From a virus: a stretch of DNA of 55,634 nucleotides. A program made the translations under genes and the position numbers. The notes under the pieces are model-generated. The model saw only the letters and a list, made by a program, of their open reading frames with translations, had not been told where the DNA came from and made no database searches. The DNA lies in the IMG/VR virus record IMGVR_UViG_3300032092_000036, positions 1 to 55,634 of that record. The stretch is one strand, 5' to 3'. Position 1 is the stretch's first letter, and the number at the start of each line of letters is the position of its first letter. Shown in pieces: positions 30,226 to 38,009 of the stretch.

Positions 30226-32130
30226 CTACTTAGCGTCGCCGTAGCAATCAGCTATGTCACCTTCAGACCACGTAACCAACTCAGGCCACCACGATGGCGG
30301 TGTACGCATAATACCCTGCAATTCTTTCAGTAGTGTGTCGGCGTAGTTTTCGGGCACTACATAAACAAGCTCATCATGCACCATCAGTGTTGGCGACATT
30401 TGCGTGCGCTTACGAAACTCAAGAGCGTTACCCGCAATCACATCACGTGCAAGGGCTTGGACAAGATTCTCTACACCTTTCCCGGCATAGATACGTGCCT
30501 TGTGTCGGCCTGCTCCATACCACCATTCGTGCTTGCCGTTGTCTACCTCTTTGCGTAGTTCAGGGTAGTAAATGCGTCGACCTGATGGCAGACGAACCGC
30601 CTTGTGTTCAGTAACGCACATACCCCATGGATCGATGGCAGTCTCGTTGCCTTGCATCAGATCAATCAGACTCTTCTGAAATGATTTCCACCCATCCACA
30701 ATGTCCGAATACTGCTCACGCCAGTCGGTAACGATACTCAATGACTCTGCATCTGTAAGCTCTAAGCCACCCATGAGTTTGGCTACACGCTTGAACGTTG
30801 GCGCGCCGGCCCCAAAACCTAGACCTAACTGAGCGACCTTGGCTAGTTGTCGTTGGTCTTTAGTTACCGCTTCTGGTTCAATGTCGTACCTTGCAGCAGC
30901 AAACGCTCTGTACAAGTCGGCTTCGGCATCGCTCGCATACATCTCCATAGATGACGGAACCTTCCACAAGTAGTGGTTTACCCTTAGTTCGATGCCGGAC
31001 AGATCGGCCACGATAACTTTGTAGCCCTTGGGGGCAAGCAGGCTCATGCGTAATGCGTCAGATGGCTTAGGGTTTTTACCTATACGCGGTAGATTCTGCA
31101 TGTTGTATTGCTCACCCGACCAACGCCCTGTTGTATCCGCACCACAGTATCTAAGCGGTACAGGCAACTTACCACCGCAGGCATCAGCCGCCCGAATGAA
31201 CGCTTCTAGGCGTGTCTCAAGCAGCGTGGACTTAACCTCAAGCCTAGCCCTTGCAGCCGCAGCAACGATTGGGTTAGGGTGTTCTTGAAGCTTGATGAAC
31301 TCCTCGTCGGTCTTAGCCAATGCAGGTGTCATCTTATCGGGGTTAGTCGGCGACTGTTTCATGGGAGGCTCAACGCCAAGGCTCGTAAGCAACTCGGAGA
31401 ACTTGGCCGAACTAGCCAGTTGGGTACGCACTTGCTCTTCGATAGATACTTCGTCCACGATATCGTCGATGCCGATCTGCTCGGCTAGCTCACGTAGTGA
31501 GCGACTCTTCTCGGCTTTAACGGACTCCTGTGCCTCCCGGATTAATCTGTAGTCGAGATTGAACTTAGGCTCCACAAGCATTCGTGTAGTCATATCGATC
31601 TGAACCATCTCGGCCTTGGAGATACCCTTGGCCAACTCTTTGAACAACTTCGCACACAGGTCTGTATCGACCTTGTTGTACTCTTTCATGGACTCAAGCT
31701 CGGATGGCGTGAAGTCGGCTAAGCGTTTACCCTTAGTATTCGTGGCTTCAAGGCTTAGCTTTGCACCAATGTTGAACTCTTTGCTCAAGTTCTTCAGTGA
31801 TACACCGCAGGTCTTTTTGTACTTGGACATGGCCATGGCTTGCGTACACCCCCACATCTTGGGCTTGATGCCAAAGCGCCATGCAAGGATCATGGAATCA
31901 AAGCCGGACATGTTGTGCCCAATGGCAATCTTGTCAGACCAGTCAAGACTATGCAAAGCTTTTCGGATTTTGTCTTCGCCAAAAAATACATCGGTCGGGA
32001 AGTTAGCTGCCTTGATAGCCACCGCCTGTATTTCTGTATCAGGGTGCATGACGTATTCTGTCGGGGGCATCCTTGTCAGTGAGTGAGTAGTAGACCAATA
32101 GGTCTCAAAGTCTATATAGACAGGTGTCAT
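30226..32130 (-). CDS. Family A DNA polymerase with 3'-5' exonuclease
   Basis: 634 residues, AGGAA site. Exonuclease motifs YIDFET, GHNMSGFD and YNKVDTD are intact, so it should proofread. Polymerase motif A is VADLSGIELR, motif B is R427-QLA-K431-VAQ-L435-GLG-F439-G and motif C is MVHDEL. The residue matching E. coli Phe762 is Leu435 and that matching Tyr766 is Phe439. This enzyme replicates the genome with the primase-helicase. It overlaps the upstream zinc-ribbon gene by four bases. Confidence 0.95.
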   Translation of the reverse strand: MTPVYIDFETYWSTTHSLTRMPPTEYVMHPDTEIQAVAIKAANFPTDVFFGEDKIRKALHSLDWSDKIAIGHNMSGFDSMILAWRFGIKPKMWGCTQAMAMSKYKKTCGVSLKNLSKEFNIGAKLSLEATNTKGKRLADFTPSELESMKEYNKVDTDLCAKLFKELAKGISKAEMVQIDMTTRMLVEPKFNLDYRLIREAQESVKAEKSRSLRELAEQIGIDDIVDEVSIEEQVRTQLASSAKFSELLTSLGVEPPMKQSPTNPDKMTPALAKTDEEFIKLQEHPNPIVAAAARARLEVKSTLLETRLEAFIRAADACGGKLPVPLRYCGADTTGRWSGEQYNMQNLPRIGKNPKPSDALRMSLLAPKGYKVIVADLSGIELRVNHYLWKVPSSMEMYASDAEADLYRAFAAARYDIEPEAVTKDQRQLAKVAQLGLGFGAGAPTFKRVAKLMGGLELTDAESLSIVTDWREQYSDIVDGWKSFQKSLIDLMQGNETAIDPWGMCVTEHKAVRLPSGRRIYYPELRKEVDNGKHEWWYGAGRHKARIYAGKGVENLVQALARDVIAGNALEFRKRTQMSPTLMVHDELVYVVPENYADTLLKELQGIMRTPPSWWPELVTWSEGDIADCYGDAK

Positions 32131-32306
32131 TTTAGGTTCCTAACTGTTACTTTCTTTGCCCAACATGAAGCACAGTACCATCTACTTGGGCTCATTTGAA
32201 CACCGCCTTCGGGCGGTCTTCTCTCTTCGCATTTATTACAAAGTTGTAATTGATGGATCGGCTGTCTGCTACCAATATCAATCTGTCGTTTCACAAAGCC
32301 GTTCAC
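32127..32306 (-). CDS. 59-residue zinc-ribbon protein
   Basis: Start GTG 32306 is preceded by AAGGAG at ideal spacing; a longer frame from 32432 would lie inside the upstream gene. Four cysteines (LCNKCEERRP and WYCASCWAKK) form a small zinc ribbon with a basic C-terminus. The stop overlaps the polymerase start. It may be a polymerase accessory or nucleic-acid-binding protein. Confidence 0.65.
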   Translation of the reverse strand: MNGFVKRQIDIGSRQPIHQLQLCNKCEERRPPEGGVQMSPSRWYCASCWAKKVTVRNLK

Positions 32307-32553
32307 GCGATCTCCTTCCAGTGTTTTCCGGTTTAGGACAGTTCTCAGGCACGTCAACGACGATCCAAATTGCTGCCAATGTATTGCGGTAGGTTGATTT
32401 CTCCCACCGATCGATGTACACGCCAAAGACACTCTCCAATGATTTGTTGACAGAACGAACTTCTATGCCAGTGAGCTTGGCTATGTCGCTTGCCTTCAAA
32501 CCATCGGGGTGTTTTTTGAGTAAATCTCGAATGATGTTGTGGTTGCTTTTCAA
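32278..32553 (-). CDS. Winged-helix DNA-binding protein
   Basis: 91 residues from TTG 32553, which overlaps the upstream stop (TTGA) and has GGAAG upstream. The region KHPDGLKASDIAKLTGIEVR and SVNKSLESVFGVYIDRWEKS reads as a helix-turn-helix followed by a wing, as in small MarR- or IclR-like regulators. It could regulate the early operon or be a replication initiator helper. The C-terminal 20 residues are basic and disordered. Confidence 0.65.
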   Translation of the reverse strand: MKSNHNIIRDLLKKHPDGLKASDIAKLTGIEVRSVNKSLESVFGVYIDRWEKSTYRNTLAAIWIVVDVPENCPKPENTGRRSRERLCETTD

Positions 32554-32765
32554 ACAACTTCCACTTCTGCATTAGTCTCTATCCATACTCGCGCACCACA
32601 AGACAACGGCTTCTCTGAATACACTACCTTGCTTGATCCGTTGATCGTGACCTCGTGGGCATAGCGATTTTCTTTGTATGTCTTGACTGTCAGCACTGGG
32701 TCGTTCGTGCCATTCTTAGCGTTAGCTTTTATGACGTGCTGATTAACGTGAATAATTGTTTTCAT
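32550..32765 (-). CDS. Conserved phage protein, 71 residues
   Basis: AGGAAA upstream. MKTIIHVNQHVIKANAKNGT and VLTVKTYKENRYAHEVTING, with the conserved LSCGARVWIET near the C-terminus, form a pattern I have seen in many environmental phage early regions. Predicted small beta-rich fold; no function known. Overlaps both neighbours by four bases. Confidence 0.75.
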   Translation of the reverse strand: MKTIIHVNQHVIKANAKNGTNDPVLTVKTYKENRYAHEVTINGSSKVVYSEKPLSCGARVWIETNAEVEVV

Positions 32766-32962
32766 GGATTCTTTTCCTGTATAGCACGTTCAAGAGCTCT
32801 ACCAAAGTCCTCCACACTGCCAAACTTTTCTGAGTTGGTATCCCACAAGTGGTAAATCTCTTCTTTGGTCAGGCTCACCCATTCACGTTCTTTCATGGTG
32901 TACATCCATGCAATGATGGCTACGATTGCGGGGCCTACAAGCAAATAAAGTAAATCGTTCAT
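32762..32962 (-). CDS. 66-residue N-terminally anchored membrane protein
   Basis: Strong GGAGGAC site. Residues 3-21 (DLLYLLVGPAIVAIIAWMY) are a transmembrane helix, followed by a soluble helix KEREWVSLTKEEIYHLWD and a charged end. It could tether an early protein to the membrane. No family recognised. Confidence 0.65.
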   Translation of the reverse strand: MNDLLYLLVGPAIVAIIAWMYTMKEREWVSLTKEEIYHLWDTNSEKFGSVEDFGRALERAIQEKNP

Positions 32963-33192
32963 TTGTCCTCCAGTTTGAATTTGACCATCTCAGCAGTGAT
33001 GATGCCATTGACTTCTGACACATCCTTGGCCACGTATGTCGTGGCTATATCTCCCTGCCGTGTGCCGACTCGAACAACGAATCCATTGGCTGCTCGCTCT
33101 ACTTCTACGAGCCCTTTGAATACAATCATGTTGTTAAAACCAGTTGAGTACGAGTGATTGGAATCAGTAATCGTCCCCATGTTGATATTCAT
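32959..33192 (-). CDS. Hypothetical 77-residue beta-rich protein
   Basis: GAGG seven bases upstream of ATG 33192; four-base overlaps with both neighbours. The product (MNINMGTITDSNHSYSTGFN, later GFVVRVGTRQGDIATTYVAK) is predicted all-beta. Position suggests an early host-takeover or replication accessory protein. No motif recognised. Confidence 0.65.
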   Translation of the reverse strand: MNINMGTITDSNHSYSTGFNNMIVFKGLVEVERAANGFVVRVGTRQGDIATTYVAKDVSEVNGIITAEMVKFKLEDK

Positions 33193-33407
33193 ACTTGAAC
33201 CTCAATTAGTTTGTCCATGTAGTGACGGGCTTTGCGTAGGTCTTCCACACCACCTTTGTCCTGCCAACGTGCGATGTACTTGATGACATTGCCCCACAAG
33301 AAGCCTTTGAATTGTTCCTTGGTCATCCATGCTTCCATGGCATCCCACGGTTGTATAGTCTTTGATTGGTAGTGCTCACCACCAACTTGCATATCATTTG
33401 CGCTCAT
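33189..33407 (-). CDS. DUF3310 protein
   Basis: 72 residues from ATG 33407 with AAGGAG; a longer frame to 33482 lacks a ribosome site. The pattern VGGEHYQSKTIQPWDAMEAW and GNVIKYIARWQDKGGVEDLR, with LRKARHYMDKLIE at the end, is the DUF3310 signature found widely in phages, sometimes labelled nucleotide kinase. Exact activity is not established. Confidence 0.88.
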   Translation of the reverse strand: MSANDMQVGGEHYQSKTIQPWDAMEAWMTKEQFKGFLWGNVIKYIARWQDKGGVEDLRKARHYMDKLIEVQV

Positions 33408-33555
33408 CTTGTTTCTCCTTGGGTAAGTTGAATTGCTTTTCTCTTGTATGGTCGATCTTGCCTGTGTAAGGATTAAGGCCAAACGCTTCCATAAACTTGG
33501 CTAAGCGTGTCTCGATCCGAGTCAGGCGATCGAGGATGTTTGTTTCTTCTTTCAT
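33394..33555 (-). CDS. 53-residue coiled-coil protein
   Basis: ATG 33555 overlaps the upstream stop (ATGA) and the frame ends inside the start of DUF3310, with a 14-base overlap that also supplies its ribosome site. The product MKEETNILDRLTRIETRLAK is helical and charged, continuing FMEAFGLNPYTGKID. No motif. Coupled translation on both sides supports it. Confidence 0.6.
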   Translation of the reverse strand: MKEETNILDRLTRIETRLAKFMEAFGLNPYTGKIDHTREKQFNLPKEKQDERK

Positions 33556-34073
33556 CCTTCAAATACTTTCTTAAGTTCCAAGTACACCGCTTTGGCTAAG
33601 CCAACGGACATGGAGTTGACGATCTGCTCTGCGTTGGGGTTAGCGTTCAGACTTGGTGCGGCTTTAGGCGGTAGAGAGACGACATTCACTACCTTAGCTA
33701 CCTTCTTGACCTTGATCTTCTTAGGTTTGTGCTTACGTGCTTCAACGGCTTTGGCCATAAGCTCCCGGCGCTTTTCGATGGTAAACGTGGGATACACAGA
33801 CTGAGTTGGTGTGTAACGGTACGATCCTTGTCCTTTGGACCTAGAGAGTAAGCCCTTTGACCACATCTGAAAGACGCGACCTGAGACTGGGCCATCGTTA
33901 TCTAAGTTAAGCGCGGCTTTGGCCTCTTGCACTGTAGACGCAGGGTTAGCCACGAACCAGTTAAAGAGATGCTCCGAGAAGCTTGTGTGCTTGGGGTTTG
34001 TATCGACTTCATCTATGTCGTCGAAAGAGATTTGATTTGCTACTGCGGAAAGGGCTGATTTTAAGTCGGGCAT
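33552..34073 (-). CDS. Winged-helix DNA-binding regulator with basic tail
   Basis: 173 residues from ATG 34073 with GGAG upstream; the 218-residue version lacks a site. Residues 30-100 (EHLFNWFVANPASTVQEAKA, then GPVSGRVFQMWSKGLLSRSK) form a winged-helix fold, followed by a very basic linker (KHKPKKIKVKKVAK) and a helical C-terminus. It probably binds DNA as a transcription or replication regulator. Its leader (34092-34137) contains a hairpin and motifs shared with other leaders. Confidence 0.65.
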   Translation of the reverse strand: MPDLKSALSAVANQISFDDIDEVDTNPKHTSFSEHLFNWFVANPASTVQEAKAALNLDNDGPVSGRVFQMWSKGLLSRSKGQGSYRYTPTQSVYPTFTIEKRRELMAKAVEARKHKPKKIKVKKVAKVVNVVSLPPKAAPSLNANPNAEQIVNSMSVGLAKAVYLELKKVFEG

Positions 34074-34091
34074 AAATACTCCATGAATGAA

Positions 34092-34157
34092 TGAGTGGTG
34101 AGAAAGAATTGTGGGGGCGAGCCCCACGTGTGTATATAGGGATGAACCCTTAAGGGT
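34092..34157 (-). promoter_or_regulatory. Structured leader of the winged-helix gene
   Basis: In minus-strand order: palindrome ACCCTTAAGGGT (34157-34146, holding the stop codon of the upstream gene) which begins the GGG-TTCA-TCCC element (34137-34152), then ATATACACACGT (34137-34126), a hairpin GTGGGG-CTCGC-CCCCAC (34127-34111) and CACCACTCA (34100-34092) before the ribosome site. Similar ordered elements occur at 40276-40338. Confidence 0.5.
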
Positions 34158-34329
34158 ATGGTGTTTCGCGTCGCTCGATCGGCCTACGCAAAAGCCATTT
34201 GTCACCAAGACGCATCACTGCGCGTACCCACTGGCGTTGGTTGTGTTGATTGATATGATCGGGAACCATATCGTTGTTGTACAAGGTACGCGCTCTCTGA
34301 CGCAATTCAAATTTACTGGTAGGTGTCAT
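34150..34329 (-). CDS. 59-residue basic protein
   Basis: ATG 34329 overlaps the stop of the upstream Nmad5-like gene as ATGA; stop TAA 34152-34150. The product MTPTSKFELRQRARTLYNND and the rest (QRQWVRAVMRLGDKWLLRRP) is strongly basic and helical, suited to nucleic-acid binding. No family recognised. Its stop codon lies within a 12-base palindrome. Confidence 0.65.
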   Translation of the reverse strand: MTPTSKFELRQRARTLYNNDMVPDHINQHNQRQWVRAVMRLGDKWLLRRPIERRETPYP

Positions 34330-34994
34330 GCTGTGATTCCTGATAGTCTTGCAGCAATAGCTGCTGCGGTTAAGGTGTCCACTGGGGTGTCTTCAAGGAT
34401 TTCTTTCTCACGAACCTTGCGCTCGACCTTACGCTCCGCACGCTCGATGTATTCCTTGGGGATGTACATCTTCACGCCCGGCCATAGCTTGAGTGCCTCA
34501 TTAAGAGACTTGCACTTGCCAAGGAACGCCATGATATCACCCTCGACTTTAGTCCAACGAGCCTTGATTTCTGCGTTAAGTTCGATGCGCTCAAGGTAGT
34601 TCAAGACATTCTGCACACCTGCCATGTCTACATTGGCTTCAAGGTAAGCCTTCTTGCAAGAAATCTTAGGCTCATTCCAACGATCATTGTTGGGGCGATT
34701 GGTCACATTCTGATTTCTAAACGTGATGGCATGAACAACTTTATTGCCGGCATCGTCGATTGGTACATGAACATTCAACGTGGGACTTGTGTTTGTGGCC
34801 AACCATTCAGCAGGCATCTGATCCTTTAGATGCAAGTGACTGCCCCACATGGCCTTAGTCAGGAACCCTGATGTGTCTAACTCGATGGGCTTGCCAACCT
34901 CGGCGTTGTTGGTGATAACCTCAGCTTCTCTCATGCGCTTGATAACGTTAGAGACTTGACTTGAGAGTTCTTGTGTGATGTATACGGTAGCCAT
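34326..34994 (-). CDS. Nmad5-like phage protein (DNA-modification-associated)
   Basis: 222 residues. The C-terminal half (VEGDIMAFLGKCKSLNEALK, LWPGVKMYIPKEYIER) resembles the Nmad5 family, a domain predicted to associate with phage nucleotide-modification systems. The N-terminal part is helical then beta (GFLTKAMWGSHLHLKDQMPA). No other DNA-modification enzyme is seen in the window, so the role here is uncertain. It ends in an ATGA overlap. Confidence 0.5.
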   Translation of the reverse strand: MATVYITQELSSQVSNVIKRMREAEVITNNAEVGKPIELDTSGFLTKAMWGSHLHLKDQMPAEWLATNTSPTLNVHVPIDDAGNKVVHAITFRNQNVTNRPNNDRWNEPKISCKKAYLEANVDMAGVQNVLNYLERIELNAEIKARWTKVEGDIMAFLGKCKSLNEALKLWPGVKMYIPKEYIERAERKVERKVREKEILEDTPVDTLTAAAIAARLSGITA

Positions 34995-35024
34995 TTATAT
35001 TTCCTTTGAGTGATTAAGTAAGAA

Positions 35025-35040
35025 ACCCGCCGAAGCGGGT
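35025..35040 (-). terminator. Terminator after the VWA operon
   Basis: ACCCGC-CGAA-GCGGGT (35025-35040). Read on the minus strand it is a UUCG hairpin followed by TTTCTTAC. It ends the operon that includes the MoxR/DUF3150/VWA genes. Confidence 0.65.
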
Positions 35041-35045
35041 AGGGT

Positions 35046-35195
35046 TTAGTCGGTTTGCGATGCCTCGAGAAAGGTATCTACCGCTTCTTTTAGTTGGGTT
35101 CGTTGCTCTTGTTGTATGCCCGGCGCTAGCGCCTCACTGCATCGTTGCAAGAGATAGTTGTAGCTATCAATTAGTCCTTTGAGGTCTTCATTCAT
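35046..35195 (-). CDS. 49-residue helical peptide
   Basis: ATG 35195 overlaps the VWA gene stop as ATGA, with GGAAG seven bases upstream; stop TAA 35048-35046. The product MNEDLKGLIDSYNYLLQRCS continues as an amphipathic helix. It is the last gene of the operon, just before a terminator. Function unknown; it could be a small partner of the VWA protein. Confidence 0.6.
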   Translation of the reverse strand: MNEDLKGLIDSYNYLLQRCSEALAPGIQQEQRTQLKEAVDTFLEASQTD

Positions 35196-36304
35196 ACAGT
35201 TTCTTCCATAGTAAAGTGGATTGTGTCGCCGTAAGGCGCTTCCACATCACTAGAAATACACCATACGACAGGGTAGGCAGGGCTGTTACTCTCACTGAAA
35301 CTGGTGTAACCATCTGTCAAACAGACGAATACCTCAGGCTCAATACCTTCCTTGGCAAGGAACTCGAAGCCGTATTCCATGTCAGTGCCACCGCCTGAGT
35401 AGAACTCTAACTTAAATTCGTCGCCACGTTCAAACACTTTGTGCAAGCGAACACCTGTATCTACATACAGTAAGTGTACACGCTCGGGGTTGCATTGCTC
35501 CAGAATCCGAGCCAAGTGACCTTGGTAGTACGACATCTCTTGCTGTGTAATAGAGCCGGATACGTCGATTTGGATGACAACCTCGCCCATCTCTTGGACA
35601 CGGCCTACGCTAGGCAAGTAGTCTTTGAAGCGACGGTTGGGGCGAGCCCATGAATAGTCTCCACGCACATAGCTTGTCATGTAACGCTCGAGTACGTCAT
35701 ACCATGGTGTGCCGGGGTCAATCAACTCAGCGATGATCTTAGCCAATGCACCGGGCAACTTACCTTGAGCCTTAGCTGCTTGCGCTGCTTGGGCTATCTC
35801 GACACGCGTTTCAACGTCAATGCGATCCGCCTCCTCGGGAGTGAGTGGTGAGCCTCGCTCGATAATGTCGTCGCCTGTACCGCCGGGACCGGGGCCATCA
35901 CCGTCATCCTCAGGCAAGTCGTTGTAGATAGCATCCGTTGTTCTGTCCTTGGAGCCGGGCATGTCCACGCATCCCTTGATTGGATCGCCGATGCCGGCAT
36001 CCTTGAGCATGTCATTGATCCACGCATCGCCTGCAATGTTCCAACGCTTAGGGGTACGAGAGCCACGACGCAAGGCATGCTGACCCATGATGTGGCCAAC
36101 CTCGTGAGCCAGTACGAACACGATCTCGTCGACGCTGAGTGTCTCGAACCACTTGGGGTTGATGTATATCTGACCGCGCTGATCGACTGCTGCAGTTGGG
36201 ATGCTCTCGTCTTCGATGAGTTGGCGCTTCATGAGCATGGATGCAAAGAAGGGGTGTTGTGTCACGATGGACACTTTAGCTTTGTCTAGTGTAGTGATTG
36301 CCAT
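35192..36304 (-). CDS. CobT/DUF2201-like protein: metallopeptidase-like plus VWA domain
   Basis: 370 residues from ATG 36304 with GGAAAG upstream; a longer frame to 36400 lies in the neighbour gene. Residues 55-90 carry FVLAHEVGHIMGQHALRR (HEVGH at 67-71, extra His76), the DUF2201 zinc-peptidase-like motif. A flexible acidic Gly/Pro linker (about 135-150) leads to a VWA domain with MIDAS residues Asp247-Val-Ser-Gly-Ser, GGGTDMEYG and CLTDGYTSF. Such proteins partner MoxR-type ATPases, as CobT with CobS or ViaA with RavA; the ATPase is encoded in the same operon at 38006. Confidence 0.85.
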   Translation of the reverse strand: MAITTLDKAKVSIVTQHPFFASMLMKRQLIEDESIPTAAVDQRGQIYINPKWFETLSVDEIVFVLAHEVGHIMGQHALRRGSRTPKRWNIAGDAWINDMLKDAGIGDPIKGCVDMPGSKDRTTDAIYNDLPEDDGDGPGPGGTGDDIIERGSPLTPEEADRIDVETRVEIAQAAQAAKAQGKLPGALAKIIAELIDPGTPWYDVLERYMTSYVRGDYSWARPNRRFKDYLPSVGRVQEMGEVVIQIDVSGSITQQEMSYYQGHLARILEQCNPERVHLLYVDTGVRLHKVFERGDEFKLEFYSGGGTDMEYGFEFLAKEGIEPEVFVCLTDGYTSFSESNSPAYPVVWCISSDVEAPYGDTIHFTMEETV

Positions 36305-36306
36305 GA

Positions 36307-36867
36307 TTAGTCTTTCCAGTTGTGTTGGTTGATACGGATGGGAGAATCTTGATTGAGCATGTTGGATACTTGCTTTGCATTGAATACATCGGATGGGCAA
36401 CGAGCTTTGACGAACAGATCACGCATCATCTGCACATACACTTTGTCGCTATGGAATCGAATGTGACTAGCTTCACCGGACAAAATAGCATCTATGTCTT
36501 GTTGCACTCTAGCCTTCGATCGTTGTATCCATGTGTGATGATCGTTGCCTGTCTGAGTTAGCATGTACGCTGCAAAATCAGCCTTGATCAAGGCACACGC
36601 TTCCTCACGAGCCTCTTCGCTAGTGAACTGCACATGCAAGCCCCAGTAGTCACCACGGATATAGGGTAAGTTGAACTGCTCACAAAATACCTTGGCAAGG
36701 CGCGATGCATGAGATGACCAACCACCGGTGATGTTGCCCGACTCAATTTGTTTCTGAATCGATCTACGCATCCTCGTGGTGATCTGCGTTGGGTTGAAGT
36801 AAATGTCGGCTGTTACACCGGCAGTCGTTAGCATCCTAGATGCCTGATAGAGATTTGGTCGCATCAT
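36307..36867 (-). CDS. Hypothetical 186-residue protein of the ATPase/VWA operon
   Basis: ATG 36867 with AAGGAA at good spacing. The sequence (RPNLYQASRMLTTAGVTADI, SHASRLAKVFCEQFNLPYIR, HSDKVYVQMMRDLFVKARCP) suggests a helical soluble protein. No motif recognised. It separates the DUF3150-like and VWA genes by only a few bases on each side and is likely part of the same complex. Confidence 0.75.
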   Translation of the reverse strand: MMRPNLYQASRMLTTAGVTADIYFNPTQITTRMRRSIQKQIESGNITGGWSSHASRLAKVFCEQFNLPYIRGDYWGLHVQFTSEEAREEACALIKADFAAYMLTQTGNDHHTWIQRSKARVQQDIDAILSGEASHIRFHSDKVYVQMMRDLFVKARCPSDVFNAKQVSNMLNQDSPIRINQHNWKD

Positions 36868-36875
36868 TGTGTTCC

Positions 36876-37751
36876 TTAAAAGTTGTATGCTGATAAACGC
36901 TCAGTTGCTTCGTCTAGCTTCTTGCGAGCCTCGACACGAGCATTGGCTGAGCCCTTGATGATCTCCACGTTCTGCAGATAGCTACTGGCAAGTTGCTCGA
37001 TCGCATTGATCTCTTGCACCAACTCAGGTGATGGATCGATAGCCAACTTACGCGCCGTTGTGCATCCCTCAAGCACATTCTCCATGAGTGAATTGTGGAA
37101 GCGTTCACCCTTGTTGCCTTGGTACTCGCCAAGTCGTCTCGTTAGATCAGACAATGGTTTGAGCATGCGGTTGATGGTGTCCTCACGTGCCATGGATGCA
37201 AGCTCAGCTTCAGCCCTGTCGAACTCAGCCAAGTCTTCCTCGGACAGATCGAATAGGAAGTGACGCTTGTCAGGCATTGGTGTGAACCTCAAGTCACTGC
37301 CCACCGCATTACGGAACTGCTCTGCCGTTGGGTACTCATCGCGGTTAGCTCTGCCTGACGCATAGCCACTGTTTCGGAACATAATGTCGTCGCTTACGAT
37401 TTGGTCGTAGTCCTGATAGCATTGATCGGCTAGCTTCTCCACCACGGCCACACGTTGCTTCATCTCTTGTGCATACTCAAAGTACAGCGTAGAGGGGAGC
37501 ATCCTTGGACCTGCATCGATGTGGGGTATGGTGTTCTGCTTGTGATACGCATAGACCTCGTTGTGCTTTTTCATCAGCTTGTTGATGGGACTGTTGATAT
37601 CACGGAACAATTTGTAGATTGCCGTCAGTGAGTTGTCGTTGTACTGCGTTTGCAGTTGGTTGGTCAGCGCCTTGTCGCGCTTGGTGAGTGGTGCACGACG
37701 TTGCGTGAGCTTGACAAGAATTACCTTGTCGGCGAGTTTTGCGTGTTGCAT
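36876..37751 (-). CDS. DUF3150-like protein of the ATPase/VWA operon
   Basis: 291 residues, AAAGG site. The segment NTIPHIDAGPRMLPSTLYFE followed by YAQEMKQRVAVVEKLADQ and a helical remainder matches the DUF3150 pattern (TxPWxDxGxRxLPxxxYFxY), a family found beside CobS/MoxR ATPases and CobT-type VWA proteins in phages and plasmids. The function is not established; it may be a substrate adaptor. Confidence is limited by recognition from memory. Confidence 0.6.
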   Translation of the reverse strand: MQHAKLADKVILVKLTQRRAPLTKRDKALTNQLQTQYNDNSLTAIYKLFRDINSPINKLMKKHNEVYAYHKQNTIPHIDAGPRMLPSTLYFEYAQEMKQRVAVVEKLADQCYQDYDQIVSDDIMFRNSGYASGRANRDEYPTAEQFRNAVGSDLRFTPMPDKRHFLFDLSEEDLAEFDRAEAELASMAREDTINRMLKPLSDLTRRLGEYQGNKGERFHNSLMENVLEGCTTARKLAIDPSPELVQEINAIEQLASSYLQNVEIIKGSANARVEARKKLDEATERLSAYNF

Positions 37752-37760
37752 AGATACCTT

Positions 37761-38009
37761 TCATTGAGTTAGTAGGATGACTGCTTGTGCCCAGTCTTTG
37801 GCTTGTTGCACACTAGAAAAGAACTTCTGTTGCTTGCTTGCAATGATGCGAGCCCTCCACCTTCCAGTCCAGTAAGGCTCGGGTTCATCTTCGTCGTATT
37901 TAATAAAGGGTGAAATAACCGCCATGCGTTGCGGTATCTTTTGATCGGGGTCTTGCTTGTACAAGAGTGTGTGGAAATCTTCCGGCCTGTCCATCCACAT
38001 GTAGCTCAC
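37761..38009 (-). CDS. Hypothetical 82-residue protein
   Basis: GTG 38009 overlaps the ATPase stop as GTGA with GAGG seven bases upstream; ATG 38000 is an alternative start. The product (VSYMWMDRPEDFHTLLYKQD, GRWRARIIASKQQKFFSSVQ) is mixed alpha/beta. No motif. Placed between ATPase and DUF3150-like genes. Confidence 0.6.
   Translation of the reverse strand: MSYMWMDRPEDFHTLLYKQDPDQKIPQRMAVISPFIKYDEDEPEPYWTGRWRARIIASKQQKFFSSVQQAKDWAQAVILLTQ

Noticed and set aside
34326-34994. A full DNA-modification system around the Nmad5-like gene
   Set aside because: No methyltransferase, hydroxylase or glycosyltransferase gene is visible nearby.
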